Origin: Hippasteria phrygiana
Lineage: Eukaryota; Echinodermata; Asteroidea; Valvatida; Goniasteridae
Reading direction: 5' to 3'
Length of the DNA: 64,000 bases
Assembly (NCBI GenBank): GCA_037893225.1
Contig: JAZGUH010000058.1
Span: forward strand, 248,001-312,000
A model generated the notes under the pieces. That model saw nothing but the letters and a program-made list of their open reading frames with translations. It made no database searches and had not been told where the DNA came from. Within the stretch, counting starts at the first letter, position 1. The number at the start of each line of letters is the position of its first letter. Shown one piece after another: positions 20,429-31,702 of the stretch. The translations under genes and the position numbers were made by a program.

Positions 20429-21811
20429 TCAAAGAGTGCACATCCCCATTCTCTTTTCTTTTCACTCACAAAGAGTGCACATCTACATTGTCTACTCTTT
20501 TCACTCACAAAGAGTGCACATATCCCCATTGTCTTCTCTTTTCTCTCACAAAGAGTGCACATCCCCATTGTCTTCTCTTTTCACTCACAAAGAGTGCACA
20601 TCCCCATTGTCTTCTCTTTTCTCTCACAAAGAGTGCACATCCCCATTGTCTTCTCTTTTCTCTCACAAAGAGTGCACATCCCCATTGTCTTCTCTTTTCA
20701 CTCACAAAGAGTGCACATCCACATTGTCTCCTCTTTTCTCTCACAAAGAGTGCACATCCACATTGTTTTCTCTTTTCACTCACAAAGAGTGCACATCCAC
20801 ATTGTCTTCTCTTTTCTCTCACAAAGAGTGCACATCCCCATTGTCTTCTCTTTTCTCTCACAAAGAGTGCACATCCCCATTGTCTTCTCTTTTCACTCAC
20901 AAAGAGTGCACATCCACATTGTCTTCTCTTTTCACTCACAAAGAGTGCACATCCCCATTGTCTTCTCTTTTCTCTCACAAAGAGTGCACATCCACATTGT
21001 CTCCTCTTTTCTCTCACAAAGAGTGCACATCCCCATTGTCTTCTCTTTTCACTCACAAAGAGTGCACATCCACACTGTCTCCTCTTTTCACTCACAAAGA
21101 GTGCACATCCACATTGTTTTCTCTTTTCACTCACAAAGAGTGCACATCCCCACTGTCTTCTCTTTTCACTCACAAAGAGTGCACATCCACATTGTCTTCT
21201 CTTTTCTCTCACAAAGAGTGCACATCCACACTGTCTTCTCTTTTCTCTCACAAAGAGTGCACATCCCCATTGTCTTCTCTTTTCTCTCACAAAGAGTGCA
21301 CATCCCCATTGTCTTCTCTTTTCACTCACAAAGAGTGCACATCCCCATTGTCTTCTCTTTTCTCTCACAAAGAGTGCACATCCCCATTGTCTTCTCTTTT
21401 CTCTCACAAAGAGTGCACATCCCCATTGTCTTCTCTTTTCTCTCACAAAGAGTGCACATCCCCATTGTCTTCTCTTTTCTCTCACAAAGAGTGCACATCC
21501 ACATTGTCTCCTCTTTTCACTCACAAAGAGTGCACATCCACATTGTCTTCTCTTTTCTCTCACAAAGAGTGCACATCCCCATTGTCTTCTCTTTTCACTC
21601 ACAAAGAGTGCACATCCCCATTGTCTTCTTTTTTCACTAACAAAGAGTGCACATCCCCATTGTCTTCTCTTTTCACTCACAAAGAGTGCACATCCACATT
21701 GTCTTCTCTTTTTACTCACAAAGAGTGCACATCCACATTGTCTTCTCTTTTTACTCACAAAGAGTACACATCCACATTGTCTTCTCTTTTCACTCACAAA
21801 GAGTGCACATC
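20429..21811 (+). repeat. 39-bp tandem array, about 36 units
   Basis: The unit is CTCACAAAGAGTGCACATCC followed by CCATTGTCTTCTCTTTT(T/C). Two alternating variants occur at two sites: TCTCTC or TCACTC at the start, and ATCCCC or ATCCAC in the middle. Because 39 is a multiple of three and the unit lacks in-frame stops, three plus frames and one minus frame stay open for over 1.2 kb. One plus frame gives a 13-residue repeat, (S/T)HKECTS(P/T)LSSLF, and runs into ORF1. The second unit to third unit junction has two extra bases, which changes frame. Every unit has the palindrome GTGCAC. It is more likely a 5' UTR/promoter array than protein. Confidence 0.9.
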
Positions 21812-21812
21812 C

Positions 21813-23636
21813 ATGAACATGAACATGGCTGCGAACGGACAAGACATGTGTCACATCGGCTCTCCGAGTTTTCTATCAAAACTTGATTCTAAGATAGAGC
21901 AGATAGTCTCAAAACTACAGAGTACACCGTCTGTGCCCATAGAGTCACTGTTGAGAAGTAACTGTACTATTGATGAGCTTCTACCGGCAAGGAATTTGAT
22001 CTTCGAGTCTGCAAAGGAGAAGTACCGTGACGATTTCCAAGATGGCGACGAGACAAACGACTCTTCAACAAAGCTAAGTACCCAATTTTCTTGTAATTTC
22101 TCATTAAAATCCCGTAGGTCCACACAAACAGCGGCCGATGACATCAAGGAACTATGTCTGTACATTTTTGGTCATCGGAACAGTTTTCCTAGGTCTTGTT
22201 TAAGTTCAGCTAATCAGGTTAAACCGAAGCCAACAAAGCGCACTGCGGATCGAGATTTAACAGGTATTATAGCCCTCTATCCAGTATCTGAACCCACCCT
22301 ACAGGTTATTTATCAAGCCATCCTACAGGTTCAGAACGACATAAATTTACTTGATCAGAAATTCTCAGACCAAATTGCAACACTTTCTGGCCAGATTTCT
22401 TTATCTTCTTCTTCCCAAAGGGAAACAATTGACCACTTGAAGAAGGAATGTGATGCTCTCCATTCTACCATTGATATGCTGATGAGCCCTTCTTCTCGTG
22501 AAGCCGATGCCCATTCGAAACGCCAGCCCTGTGCCCTGAGCCGAAACAACCTGAGTACCACCATGGGTTCAGCCAGTCCAGCGGTATCAACAAGCAACCG
22601 CTTTGCTGCATTGGCGACGGAGGATGTCGATCCGGTCAACATCGAAGACAGCTTTGATGATTCCCGGACCGAAGCCGAGTTCCTGATCGACTCCTACTAC
22701 GAAGCTATGCAGCCAAAAGTCCAGCCTGGCATGGAACAGGAGTCCTGTACACCCCCAAACAAGCCCTGTCCCTCCAAAAACAAGGCCTCTTTTCAAGAGC
22801 AGCTCGACCAATACCGGGACAAGCACAAGAAACTGACCACTACAAAGCAGAAACCGACACCCACACCTGGCGAACACAACCATGCAGATATCCTAATAAT
22901 CGGTGACTCAATGATCAAACGGCTACAACCCAGGAGATTGAGCAGGCAAAAGAAAGTGATGTGCCATACCATGCGTGGAGCAAAAATCGAAGATCTTGCT
23001 CCTAACGCAATCCAGCTGTCGGCCAAACACGACGTCTCTGGAGTAATCCTTCATGTTGGGACCAATAATAATTCTGACAACCCAGAGACTATTGCTGCAA
23101 AGATCACTTCTCTTGGTGAATCACTACAACCAAGATCAGTAACAATCTCGTCGATTATACATCGCAAAAACCAAACAGTGCCAAAACGCAAGAAGGTAGA
23201 TGACTCTAATAATCTGCTTAAGTCAATAGCAAGACAAAATAACTGGGGCTTCATTGACAATGGAAACATAAACCCAAATCACCTTGTATCGGATGGCGTG
23301 CACCTCAACTCAACAGGAGTGCGTCTACTTGCCATGAACATTATCCAACACGTCGCAGGACCACATAAGACCACTGCTAGCCGCATCACACACCAGAGGA
23401 CCCCGTTCGGCAAGGCCTTGTACTCTGATGTCGTGAAGGAGTGGACTACAGCGAATCGTGATGTCCCGACGGGTTTTCAAATGGCAAATCAGTACTACCC
23501 ACACCCGTATCAAAAACAGCATCCAACCCATCTCCGTCAGCCACTAACCCAGACACACTATCGAGGCCAGGAATGGGACCAATACCTAAAAACGGTCAGA
23601 GAGCTGCTCAATCCACAAGGCAAAAATCTACGATAG
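21813..23636 (+). CDS. ORF1 protein with coiled coil and SGNH esterase domain
   Basis: The start chosen is the first ATG after the array (ATGAACATGAACATGG, 21813). This gives 607 codons, and the third ATG (21825) has the best context. The same frame is open back through the array, so a longer protein cannot be excluded. Residues 10-230 are mostly helical with coiled-coil stretches (LDQKFSDQIATLSGQI, IDHLKKECDALHSTIDM). Residues about 360-510 form an SGNH/GDSL hydrolase: GDSMIKRL with the serine at about 366, HVGTNNNS at about 414, and DGVHLNSTG with D494 and H497. Esterase domains like this are known in CR1-type ORF1 proteins, which bind the RNA. A basic, histidine- and proline-rich C-terminus overlaps the start of ORF2 by 64 bases. 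The frame is intact, unlike ORF2. Confidence 0.85.
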   Translation: MNMNMAANGQDMCHIGSPSFLSKLDSKIEQIVSKLQSTPSVPIESLLRSNCTIDELLPARNLIFESAKEKYRDDFQDGDETNDSSTKLSTQFSCNFSLKSRRSTQTAADDIKELCLYIFGHRNSFPRSCLSSANQVKPKPTKRTADRDLTGIIALYPVSEPTLQVIYQAILQVQNDINLLDQKFSDQIATLSGQISLSSSSQRETIDHLKKECDALHSTIDMLMSPSSREADAHSKRQPCALSRNNLSTTMGSASPAVSTSNRFAALATEDVDPVNIEDSFDDSRTEAEFLIDSYYEAMQPKVQPGMEQESCTPPNKPCPSKNKASFQEQLDQYRDKHKKLTTTKQKPTPTPGEHNHADILIIGDSMIKRLQPRRLSRQKKVMCHTMRGAKIEDLAPNAIQLSAKHDVSGVILHVGTNNNSDNPETIAAKITSLGESLQPRSVTISSIIHRKNQTVPKRKKVDDSNNLLKSIARQNNWGFIDNGNINPNHLVSDGVHLNSTGVRLLAMNIIQHVAGPHKTTASRITHQRTPFGKALYSDVVKEWTTANRDVPTGFQMANQYYPHPYQKQHPTHLRQPLTQTHYRGQEWDQYLKTVRELLNPQGKNLR

Positions 23637-25948
23637 ACTTAACAGATGGCGTTATCTACAACCGAAGCTCCGGGGGATTCTCATTCGCCCATCTTAATGT
23701 GAGAAGTTTAGTAAACAAATTTGACCAATTTAAAATTTTAATGTCTACCAATCCATTCGATATCATCTGTCTAAATGAAACTTTCTGCAATGCCTCAATC
23801 TCCGACGATGAAATCACATTACCAAATTTTTCCATTGTCAGAAAAGACAGGAACCGGCATGGTGGTGGGGTTGCCATGTACATCCGAAACAATTTAACTT
23901 TCACTCGTCGTGAGGATCTTGAAACAGATGATGTCCAGTGCATATGGGTTGAAATTAGGTGTAAACAAAGACAGCCTGTGCTTATTAGTTCTATTTATAG
24001 GCCACCTTCAAGCTCTGTTGAATTCATTGATAAACTAAGTGATATTATTAATAAGGCCTCCTGTGAATGTAAAGAAATTATTGCAACTGGGGACTTTAAT
24101 TATGATGTTTCAGTTGACGATGATAGTATGAACTCAAACCCAATTATTTCTTGTTTTGGTATATTCCAATTGGCGCAACTCATACATGACTCAACACGTG
24201 TCACTGAGTCCACTCAAACAATAATCGATCTCATTTTCAGCTCCCATCCAGAGCTAATACAGGAATGTGGTGTATTACCAGTCCTAATCAGTGACCATTA
24301 TCTTGTTTATGGTCAACATAGTTGGAAAACACCAAAAATTAACGGTCGCTCAATATATTTTCGAAGTCTTACAAATATAGACAATGATGCATTTAAAGAC
24401 GACCTCCTTAATGCACCATGGCAAGATGTACTGGACTCTTATGATGTTGATGAAGCGTGGTGCAAATGGCACTCCATATTTATGAGTATTATTAACTTTC
24501 ATGCGCCAATCAAAACTAAACGTATTCGGGGTGCCTCTTTACCTTGGCTCGATTGCGAAATTCTTAAACTTATGAGACAGCGGGATCGTGCACACAAAAT
24601 CGCAAAACGCTCAGGCTCACAGATCGATTGGGACTCTTACAAAAAGCTGCGGAATAATGTAACTAATAAAATCCGCACTAAGAAGAGCGAATACTATACA
24701 TCAATGCTATGGAAAAAAACTAAAGGAGGTACTTCCTAAAAAACAGAAAATTGCTCCAAATTCTATCACTTCCCCAAATGGAGAAAATATTGACGATCCC
24801 ACTGACATTGCTGATACATTAAATGAACACTTTTCTACAATAGGAAAACGTACAGCTAGAAATTGCCCATCGGGCGAACTTGAAAACAATGATACCTACG
24901 CCTCTATTGTTGATTCTCTGGATGAACTTGAAGAATGCACTGTACCTAATATTACAGAAGAGTTCGTTCAAAAGCAAATATCATCCATGTCGGTTGGGAA
25001 AGCAACAGGTCCGGATGGTATCAGTGTTAAAATGATTAAAATTGCTTCCCCTTATATTACTAAATCTTTAACTTATATTTTTAACCTCTCCATAACATGC
25101 GAGCAATACCCTAAAGATTGGAAACACGCCTTGGTAACACCAATTCACAAGGGAGGAGATAAATGTAGTACAGGTAATTATCGGCCTATTTCTATACTGC
25201 CTATTATCTCTAAGATTCTAGAAAGATGGGTGCACTCGGCAGTATATAGCTACCTCGATGATAACAATTTGATACCTAGTTGCCAATCGGGATTTAGACC
25301 CTTTCACTCGACTGAAAGCACTTTACACGATTTAACAAACAAGTGTTTTGAGGCTATGGAGCAAGGCAAAGTTACAGGTATAGTGTGTTCATAGATCTCA
25401 GTAAAGCTTTTGATTGTGTGGATCATGTAATCCTACTAGGCAAATTGAAGAAGCTGAATTTGTCATCTTCTGGAATTAATTGGTTTAAGTCGTACCTAGG
25501 CGGTCGTAGTCAGTCTGTAAATATTAAGGGTACAATATCGAAGGTCTTGCCCATAGACATAGGCGTTCCACAAGGGTCGATCTTAGGGCCACTTTTATTC
25601 ATTGTTTATAGTAGTGATTTTCCATCCTGTATACCCCAAAATTGCAACTTATTTATGTATGCAGATGACTCCACGTTAACTTGTAGCTCCTCTAGTATTG
25701 TAGCGCGATAGACCGCTGCCGCCATTTAGCGAGATAACCCGAGTCCGTTTGGCCGAAATATACCGCCGCTTTCAGTTAGTAGCTCACAGTCTCTGGGGCG
25801 ACGCTAGGGGAAGGGGGTAATTAGGTAAAAGAATGCAAGAGGACAAATAAATTCAAGTACTCAAATAAGGGTGTCTGTTTATTCATTACTGTACGGGGCC
25901 AAGAGGGGGGTGTGCATATGTGAACGCGCCTCTTATTTAACCTTGTTC

Positions 25949-26212
25949 CTTGTTGGAAGCCTCCCACTGGAGGCTTACTCGCAATGCGCCTCCTGCTGGA
26001 AGCCTCCCACTTGAGGCTTACTCGCAATGCGCCTCTTGCTGGAAGCCTCCCACTGGAGGCTTACGGCGCAACGGGCCTCCTATTGATTAAGGGCTACAGT
26101 CGCCTAACGAGCGCCTCTTAAAAGCACCCGGCTCTCCTCTATACACTCCGGCCACGCTACCACTCTGTTCCTGGTTGGAAGCCTCCTATTGGAGGCTTAC
26201 TCGCAATGCGCG
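25949..26212. repeat. GGAAGCCTCC minisatellite in the LTR
   Basis: Four copies of a unit of about 43-48 bp: TTG(C/T)TGGAAGCCTCCCACT, GGAGGCTTACTCGCAATGCG. Within each, GGAAGCCTCC and GGAGGCTT form an inverted pair. Similar GGCTAGTGCCTGGGAGGC repeats occur in related LTR pieces at 31.2 and 35.2 kb. Confidence 0.65.
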
Positions 26213-26216
26213 TGTT

Positions 26217-27075
26217 TTAGCCTTGGCGAGCGTGCGAGCAACGCCAAAATGGCCGCCCGTATGCCTTCGTCGCGGGGCTTAGCGATGACACTTCTTCGAA
26301 CTTGGGGCGAGATCCAGTCTCTTTTGCACGCAAGATGATTCCCATTGATGGATCTTCATCTTGGGCTCGGTGCATGTCCTCCAGTGTGATGTTGGGGGAG
26401 ATTGTCACCATGATTGTTTCCTTCGCCTCGTCATCACTCCCCGTTGTGTGGTCCTCTGTCGGCTTGTCAATATCCGTCCGTCCACACTGGCCACAAGGCC
26501 TGCGGGAGAGGGCATCAGCATTTCCGTGCTTCCGGCCCGGCCGATGCTGAATGACATAGTCGTATTCCCCTAGTGCTTCCAGCCATCTCGCTATTTGGCC
26601 TTCTGGGTTTTTGAAGTTGGTGAGCCACCGGAGCGAGGCGTGATCAGTTCGAACCGTTATTCGCCTCCCATACAAGTACTGCCGAAAGTGCTTCAAGTAA
26701 GCTACAACGGCCAGCAGCTCCCGTCGTGTAGCACAGCCTAAGCTCCCATGTCCGGTTCTTTTTCATGTGGTGTCCTCCTGTGGCTGCAAGAAGTGGTGAA
26801 GCTTCCCTTGCAGGTGAGGTGAATGTGTTGCATGCCGGAGATTCCGTGGTCGCCACAAGGTCCATTGGCCTATTCTGCGTCATCTCCGCCCAAGGAACGG
26901 ACTGCCATAACTCCTCCAGCTTGGCCATCCTCTCCTTTAGTCGTGTAATCTGCGTTTCTTTGTCGTTGTTTTCCTCGTAAAGATCCTGCAGGAGGTCTTC
27001 CTTCTCCTGCACCTCCAGCCTGAGAAGCTCCACCTCCCGGTGGAGGTATTCTATTTCCCCGTCAGAGGCTCCCAT
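26217..27075 (-). pseudogene. Gag N-terminus joined to RNase H by internal deletion
   Basis: From ATG at 27075 there is a strong coiled coil (EYLHREVELLRLEVQEKEDL, then ITRLKERMAKLEEL), as in invertebrate Gypsy gag starts. It is followed by a polar linker. Near 26757 the text changes abruptly to the end of the RT-RNase H region (ELRLCYT, then in another frame RRELLAVVAYLKHFRQYLYG). The RNase H domain continues with VRTDHASLRWLTNF, EYDYVIQHRPGRKHGNADAL and SRRP. The C-terminal 60 residues are the acidic linker toward integrase, which is missing. Capsid, protease and RT are absent. Confidence 0.75.
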
Positions 27076-28618
27076 CGGATCCAGTCAGCCTCTCGTAGCT
27101 CGCTACGATCGCGATCCCAAGTGAGAGATCAGCGGTATCCAGATCTCCAGTCGGCCTCCAGTGCCGCCTCCCGATCCGTTCCCCGATGGGCAAGTGGTGC
27201 CCAGATCCTTAGTAAGCCTCCTAGGCCGTCGTGCCGTGCCCGACGGGAGTTCCGCTTCCGCAGTTCAAGGGTGCTTGGCCAACCAGCTACTCACCACGAC
27301 AGCTGTGCAGCGCGTCCCACTAGAGAGAGAGTAAGTGCGAAACACGCACGCTTTATAGCCTAGCTACGGACGTGATACAAAACTCGCACATGCATGTATG
27401 CGGACGTGATACAGCCACGCTACCGCATACCAAGCGCGCGGAAAGCGCGCCCTCTATTTTCGCGCCCTTTTGCGCATAGCTGATTTCGCTACAGTATTAA
27501 CGAAATAGAAAGGAACTTGAATGTAGCTCTTGCTAGTATTCACAACTGGTGCCTAAGAAACAAACTAGCATCAAATGCCAACAAAACCAAATGTATGCTT
27601 ATTGGTTCAAGGCAGAAAATATCCAACGTCGACCTGAACGTGTGCATTGCTGATAAGGTTATCGAAAAAGTGAAATCTTGTAAATGCTTGGGTGTAGTTG
27701 TTGATGAAACATTAGGTTGGGGTACACATGTTGAATACGTAAGGAAGACTGTTTCGTCTAAATTGGGTGTGTTAAACAGAATTCGTGATTACGTTCCCCA
27801 AAGCAGCCTGCACACACTCTTTGTAAGTTTAGTTATGCCATCTTTAGAGTATTGCTGTACAGTGTGGGGAGGAAGGTACATATCTCACGACAATACCCTC
27901 AACAAATGTCTCAAAAGAGCCGCACGGATAATCCTTAAATGTACCTCCCTCACCCCCTCAGCTGATATGTTTGCCAGACTAAATTGGATTCCTTTTAAAG
28001 AAAGAGTTCAGTCAAAAAAGGCTATCTTTGTTTTCAAAAGCCTTAACAAAATGACTCCTTTGTACATGACAAATCTGTTCACACCACTTACAGTGATTCG
28101 TGAAACACGACAATCGACCCAAATGGCACTGAAAGTTCCTTTCGCCAAAAAGGAATGCTACGTGACAAGTTTCGCTGTGAGTGGTGCCAGTATATGGAAT
28201 AATCTGCCTGAACAAATGAGAACCATAAACTCCTTAAGTACATTTAAATCGGAGCTACGTAAAGCCATCTGTCAGTGATATTTCTGTCATTTACGCTGAT
28301 CTGCGGAGTTATAAACTTGGTTGCCAAAATACTTTGGAGCCGGATGGGAATTTCCCCTTGTTTTTCACCCTAAAAGTTTTTTTTTTTTCGCGGGTTTTTC
28401 GCCCATCCCGTAAATCAGCAATAGGCTTCTGGAGAGTTGAAAAGTTAACCGAAAATATATTTATTTGTGTAAACAATGTATTTGGTTAAATATTTTGTAT
28501 AAATGTGTAAATATTCAGTTTTAACTAATAATATGCAGGGCCCCAATGGAAACCAGTTTTAAACTGTTTGGGCACACCCTGGGTAAAGAAATGTAATAAA
28601 TAAATAATAAATAAATAG

Positions 28619-31012
28619 GACGCGGTGGTGCGGTCATCACCCTGCGGTTTTTTGTGTATGTGTGTTGTGTTGTCTGGAAATTTGAAGTTCACCGCGCCCG
28701 GGCCCGACGCGTCGACCGTTGTATTGTTTTGAATGAAAGATTGCGCGATACGCGATCCGCGTGACCCAGTCTGTCATGTCTGTGGGAAATATTTTTAAGT
28801 TGACGTGTAGTTATAGGCACGACGTACATGTACGTGTCGTTAAAATCCGCGAAGTATCTCCATTCCTCCATGCTGTAGTGCAGCTGATTTCTGTAGTGCA
28901 GCTGAAGTTTATTTAGACATTAAATAAAGTGTAGGCCTATACGAAATATTTGTGCGGATGATGAGTGAACATGTGAGGTATATTTTAATACTTCAGAATG
29001 TAAATTTAGAACTATAACCTTCGATGACGGCCAGTGTGTTTACGTGCTTACTATTCCACATGTAATAGAAAAAATACATGCAGTAGTCGGTGTACATATA
29101 TTGGTTAAAAGAACTACATCACAATTGATTTCATTACAGTCATAATTGATCATTTTTTAAAAAGAATTTTAAACAACAATTTTTATACAAAGGAAAACAT
29201 ATCAGAAAGGATTAACAAATGGTGATACATACGGCGTACATAATAGCCCAACTTTTATAGTTCAATATAATCCCAACAAAATTGTCGACAAGAAGAAGTG
29301 TTGATAAAGTGAAGGCAAAAACATAGATTTCGGGGTTGTGGGGATGGGGAATATATCTCCACCCACACACACTTTATGACAAGATCACCCCTTGACAATA
29401 CAACCAGACAGAAGAAAAAAATTGAAATAGACCAGGAGGTATTATAAATTTCACATGGAAATTACAGTAGAATTGTCGGAAAGAGGGTTAAATTTGGGTT
29501 TGTGTATGGACCATAACTAATACATGTGTAATAAACAGCGTAGTGTCCATCCCCCCCCCCCCCCTTCGAAATTTTCAGTTGGTTGGTTTTGGAAATTTCA
29601 TGATACCACCCCCCCCCCCCCCCCCCCCCCCCCCTTTTCCCGGTCTCCACACATGTCATAGCCAAATCATGAAGGCGCGCTTGAGTGAAGGTAAAAAATT
29701 ATGAGAAGGTATTACCCGATGACATGTACATTATATATTGTGCATGTACACTGTACGAGCTAGAACACTGGTGTATAAACATGTGAGGTGATAAACTTAA
29801 AAAGACTCGGAATGGAGGACGTCCCAGCCAGTTTGTATAAGTAAATGTATTATACATTGTTTTAAATGCCACATGTACATGTACATGTACATGTACATGT
29901 AATGTAATGTCGATTATTTTACACTGAGTAGTAAATGACCGGTACATCTGCCAATTTAATTTTTCAGGATGGAAATTGAAAATACATGAAAAAAGAGATG
30001 TAACAAATGGTGTGTTTCATATTTCTGATGAACTCTGTGGCAGTTCTAACCTTCAATGGTAAAGTATAATGTTAACATAAATGTAACTTTACAATAATGG
30101 TTTAAATCTTTACAGAAATACATTTTATCCAGTGAAAAATTATGTTTACCTCAAGAATTAGAATAATTGAGTGAAGTTAACCATCTACTTTGATTTTAAA
30201 TCCACTGCATTTAAGTGGTTTGCTGGGCTTGCTATTTCAGACTTCTCTTCTTCATGTTCACTTTTTTAAATATTAGTATACATTGATTACTACTATACAC
30301 ATGTAGGAATGTAATGTATTTAGTGGAGGAATTTTATATTGGGAGAAATATAAATAATTAAGACAATGATGAATTTAAGCTTCACCTTGAAGACAAAGTG
30401 AGTAAAGACGTCCTTTAAATATATTGTGCATGCAACTAACTGGACTGAAATATCCAATACAATACTGGGCCTGGCCATGGCTGGCTGCAAAAACGGCACC
30501 ACATGGTTGTACATGTAATTAAACAAGACTGGCAAAAATCAATCTTTGATAAAAAATAATTTAAAAATTTGACTATTCTGCATTTATTCATTCACATTGG
30601 CTAATTAACATCCCAGATTAAAGTGCACACCTGCAGGTAAATTGTCATTATCTCATTCTGGGACGTAGCAAGAAAGATCAGAAACTCCAAGTTATTCAAA
30701 CTTGAAGTTCAAGTACCTATACATACGTACACTATACATGTATCCACAGTGTTCATATGTGGATATGTGCATTGTACCATGGAGGAAGAAAACACAACCT
30801 CCATGATTGTACATATACATGTACATTGTTATGTACAAGTGGCTTTTGTACACAGTAGTACAGTACATCCACGTTTTTTTCAAACGGTATTATATTAAAC
30901 GTCCCGTCGACCGCAGGCGCATTTTGCATAATTGGGGCAATCGGTCAAACTTAACCATGGAGGTCAGACCAGTCACGTGATATGAAAGATGCATGTTTAG
31001 CCACGATTTCCA
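28619..31012. other. Gene-free stretch with microsatellites
   Basis: No exon is supported. It contains C runs at 29551-29564 and 29609-29634, both next to GAAATTT words, and an (ACATGT)5 tract at 29871-29900. GTACATGTA words are frequent (30720-30870). The 60-82-codon open frames here show no motif. Confidence 0.45.
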
Positions 31013-31162
31013 TAGTCGGGTCCCGCCCTCAAAAGTAGAAATATCCAAGACGTTACTGTAACTCCGTAATTGATCGAGCGCTCGCCCGCCGGTGACAACC
31101 TGTAAATTGCGCCCTCTGTTGATGACAAGTATCAGACAGTAACGTCTTGGGAACCAAGACTA
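31013..31162. mobile_element. Short relative of the 18.4-kb long-TIR element
   Basis: The right end reads CAGTAACGTCTTGGGAACCA then AGACTA, matching the terminus TAGTCTTGGTTCCAAGACG of 18392-19734. The left end has TAGTC, an insertion, then CCAAGACGTTACTGT. It is about 150 bp with no ORF; no target duplication was seen. Confidence 0.5.
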
Positions 31163-31179
31163 AGCACGCTAGTGCAAGG

Positions 31180-31702
31180 GATGCTACTAGCTAGGAGGCT
31201 AGAGCCAAGGAGGCTAGTGCCTGGGAGGCCAGCAGGCTAGTGCCTGGGAGGCCACTAGGAGGCTGGAATGAAGCAGGCTAGTGCCTGGGAGGCAACAGTA
31301 GGAATTGCGTAGGACACTGAGGCAGCCCAAGACCGTCAGAGGCACGCATTAGGCAAATAGGCTGTGTGGGAGTGCGAGAGGCAAGTCGAAGGCTTGGGAG
31401 GCACTACCCGTTCTATTATATGTGGTTATCCCAGCAGGCCCACTAATAAAGAGAGTTTAACTGTTATTTTTGTAATCCATTTGTCTCCTTATTTCTGTGT
31501 CCCCTTCACACCCCCCTCTTTTATGTATTGTTGATGTCCACGTTACTGGCGGTCGGCCGGGCTTTTGTTGGCGGTATATTGCAGCCGAACGAACCTTCGT
31601 CTCTTGTCGAGCTATAGGAAACGTGGGTTGATACCTGCGATCGCCCGGGGAACTATTCTCGTGCGGTCCGGATCCCTCTACAGGGCCGGGTTGCGCCACA
31701 GT
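31180..31702 (+). mobile_element. LTR piece related to the inserted Gypsy element
   Basis: It starts with repeats of GGCTAGTGCCTGGGAGGC, then AATAAAGAGAG, CATTTGTCTCCTTATT, GGCGGTATATTGCAGCCGAA and an end at TTGCGCCACA. The minus strand of 25699-26210 has the same order: repeat block, AATAAACAGACAC, ATTTGTCCTC, GGCGGTATATTTCGGCC, GCGCTACA. It is probably a solo or truncated LTR. The open frame at 31457-31699 lies inside the LTR and is not a gene. Confidence 0.55.

Larger units (their letters stand above)
25699..27493 (-). mobile_element. Deleted Gypsy-type LTR element inserted in ORF2
   Basis: The insert begins TGTAGCGCG and ends TTCGCTACA, so its termini are TG...CA. It is flanked by GTAT on both sides (25695-25698 and 27494-27497; by a different alignment the duplication could be AGTATT). 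Removing it restores the RT frame exactly. On the minus strand it has a TATA-like TATAAAGCG (about 27355), a short gag, RNase H, and a 3' LTR with AATAAA. The two ends do not look alike by eye, so the LTR boundaries are unresolved. At 1.8 kb it lacks most of gag, protease, RT and integrase. Confidence 0.7.
23573..28278 (+). pseudogene. ORF2 endonuclease-reverse transcriptase, frameshifted and interrupted
   Basis: APE-type endonuclease (23680-24330): FAHLNVRSLVNK, CLNETF, GDFNYD and ISDHYLV give the catalytic N, E, D and H blocks. A frameshift in an A run near 24712 moves the frame. It continues through KATGPDGIS, LVTPIHKGG, YRPISILP and SGFRPFHSTES. A 2-base slip near 25383 (GTGTGT) shifts it again to FIDLSKAFDCVDH, GVPQGSILGPLLF and YADDSTL. 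At 25698 an LTR element interrupts the frame, which resumes in register at about 27498 (NEIERNLNVAL). It then runs to TGA at 28276, with the usual RT thumb text (MPSLEYCCTVWG, RLNWIPFKERV, SGASIWNNLP). The first usable start is uncertain. Dead as it stands. Confidence 0.85.
20429..28618 (+). mobile_element. CR1/L2-type non-LTR retrotransposon with 5' monomer array
   Basis: Order: 39-bp monomer array (20429-21811), ORF1 (21813-23636), ORF2 with endonuclease and reverse transcriptase (23573-28278, broken), 3' UTR, and an AATAAATAAATA-type tail ending at 28618. An SGNH esterase in ORF1 and an APE endonuclease plus RT with YADD in ORF2 are the known build of CR1/L2-group elements. A 1,795-bp LTR element sits inside ORF2. 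Without that insert the element is about 6.4 kb and looks full length. No target duplication was identified, as is common in this group. Confidence 0.8.

Noticed and set aside
20429..21811. CRISPR array
   Set aside because: Units are contiguous 39-bp repeats without unique spacers, in eukaryotic DNA, leading into a retrotransposon ORF1.
20505..21854. 449-codon antisense ORF and the two other plus-strand frames in the 39-bp array
   Set aside because: They are open only because the unit length is a multiple of three and the unit lacks stops in those frames.
28689..28871. Minus-strand 60-codon exon after the retrotransposon
   Set aside because: No motif, no splice sites in suitable places, and no homologous copy in the window.
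31457..31699. Minus-strand 80-codon protein
   Set aside because: It lies in an LTR-like sequence and runs opposite to the LTR's polyadenylation signal.
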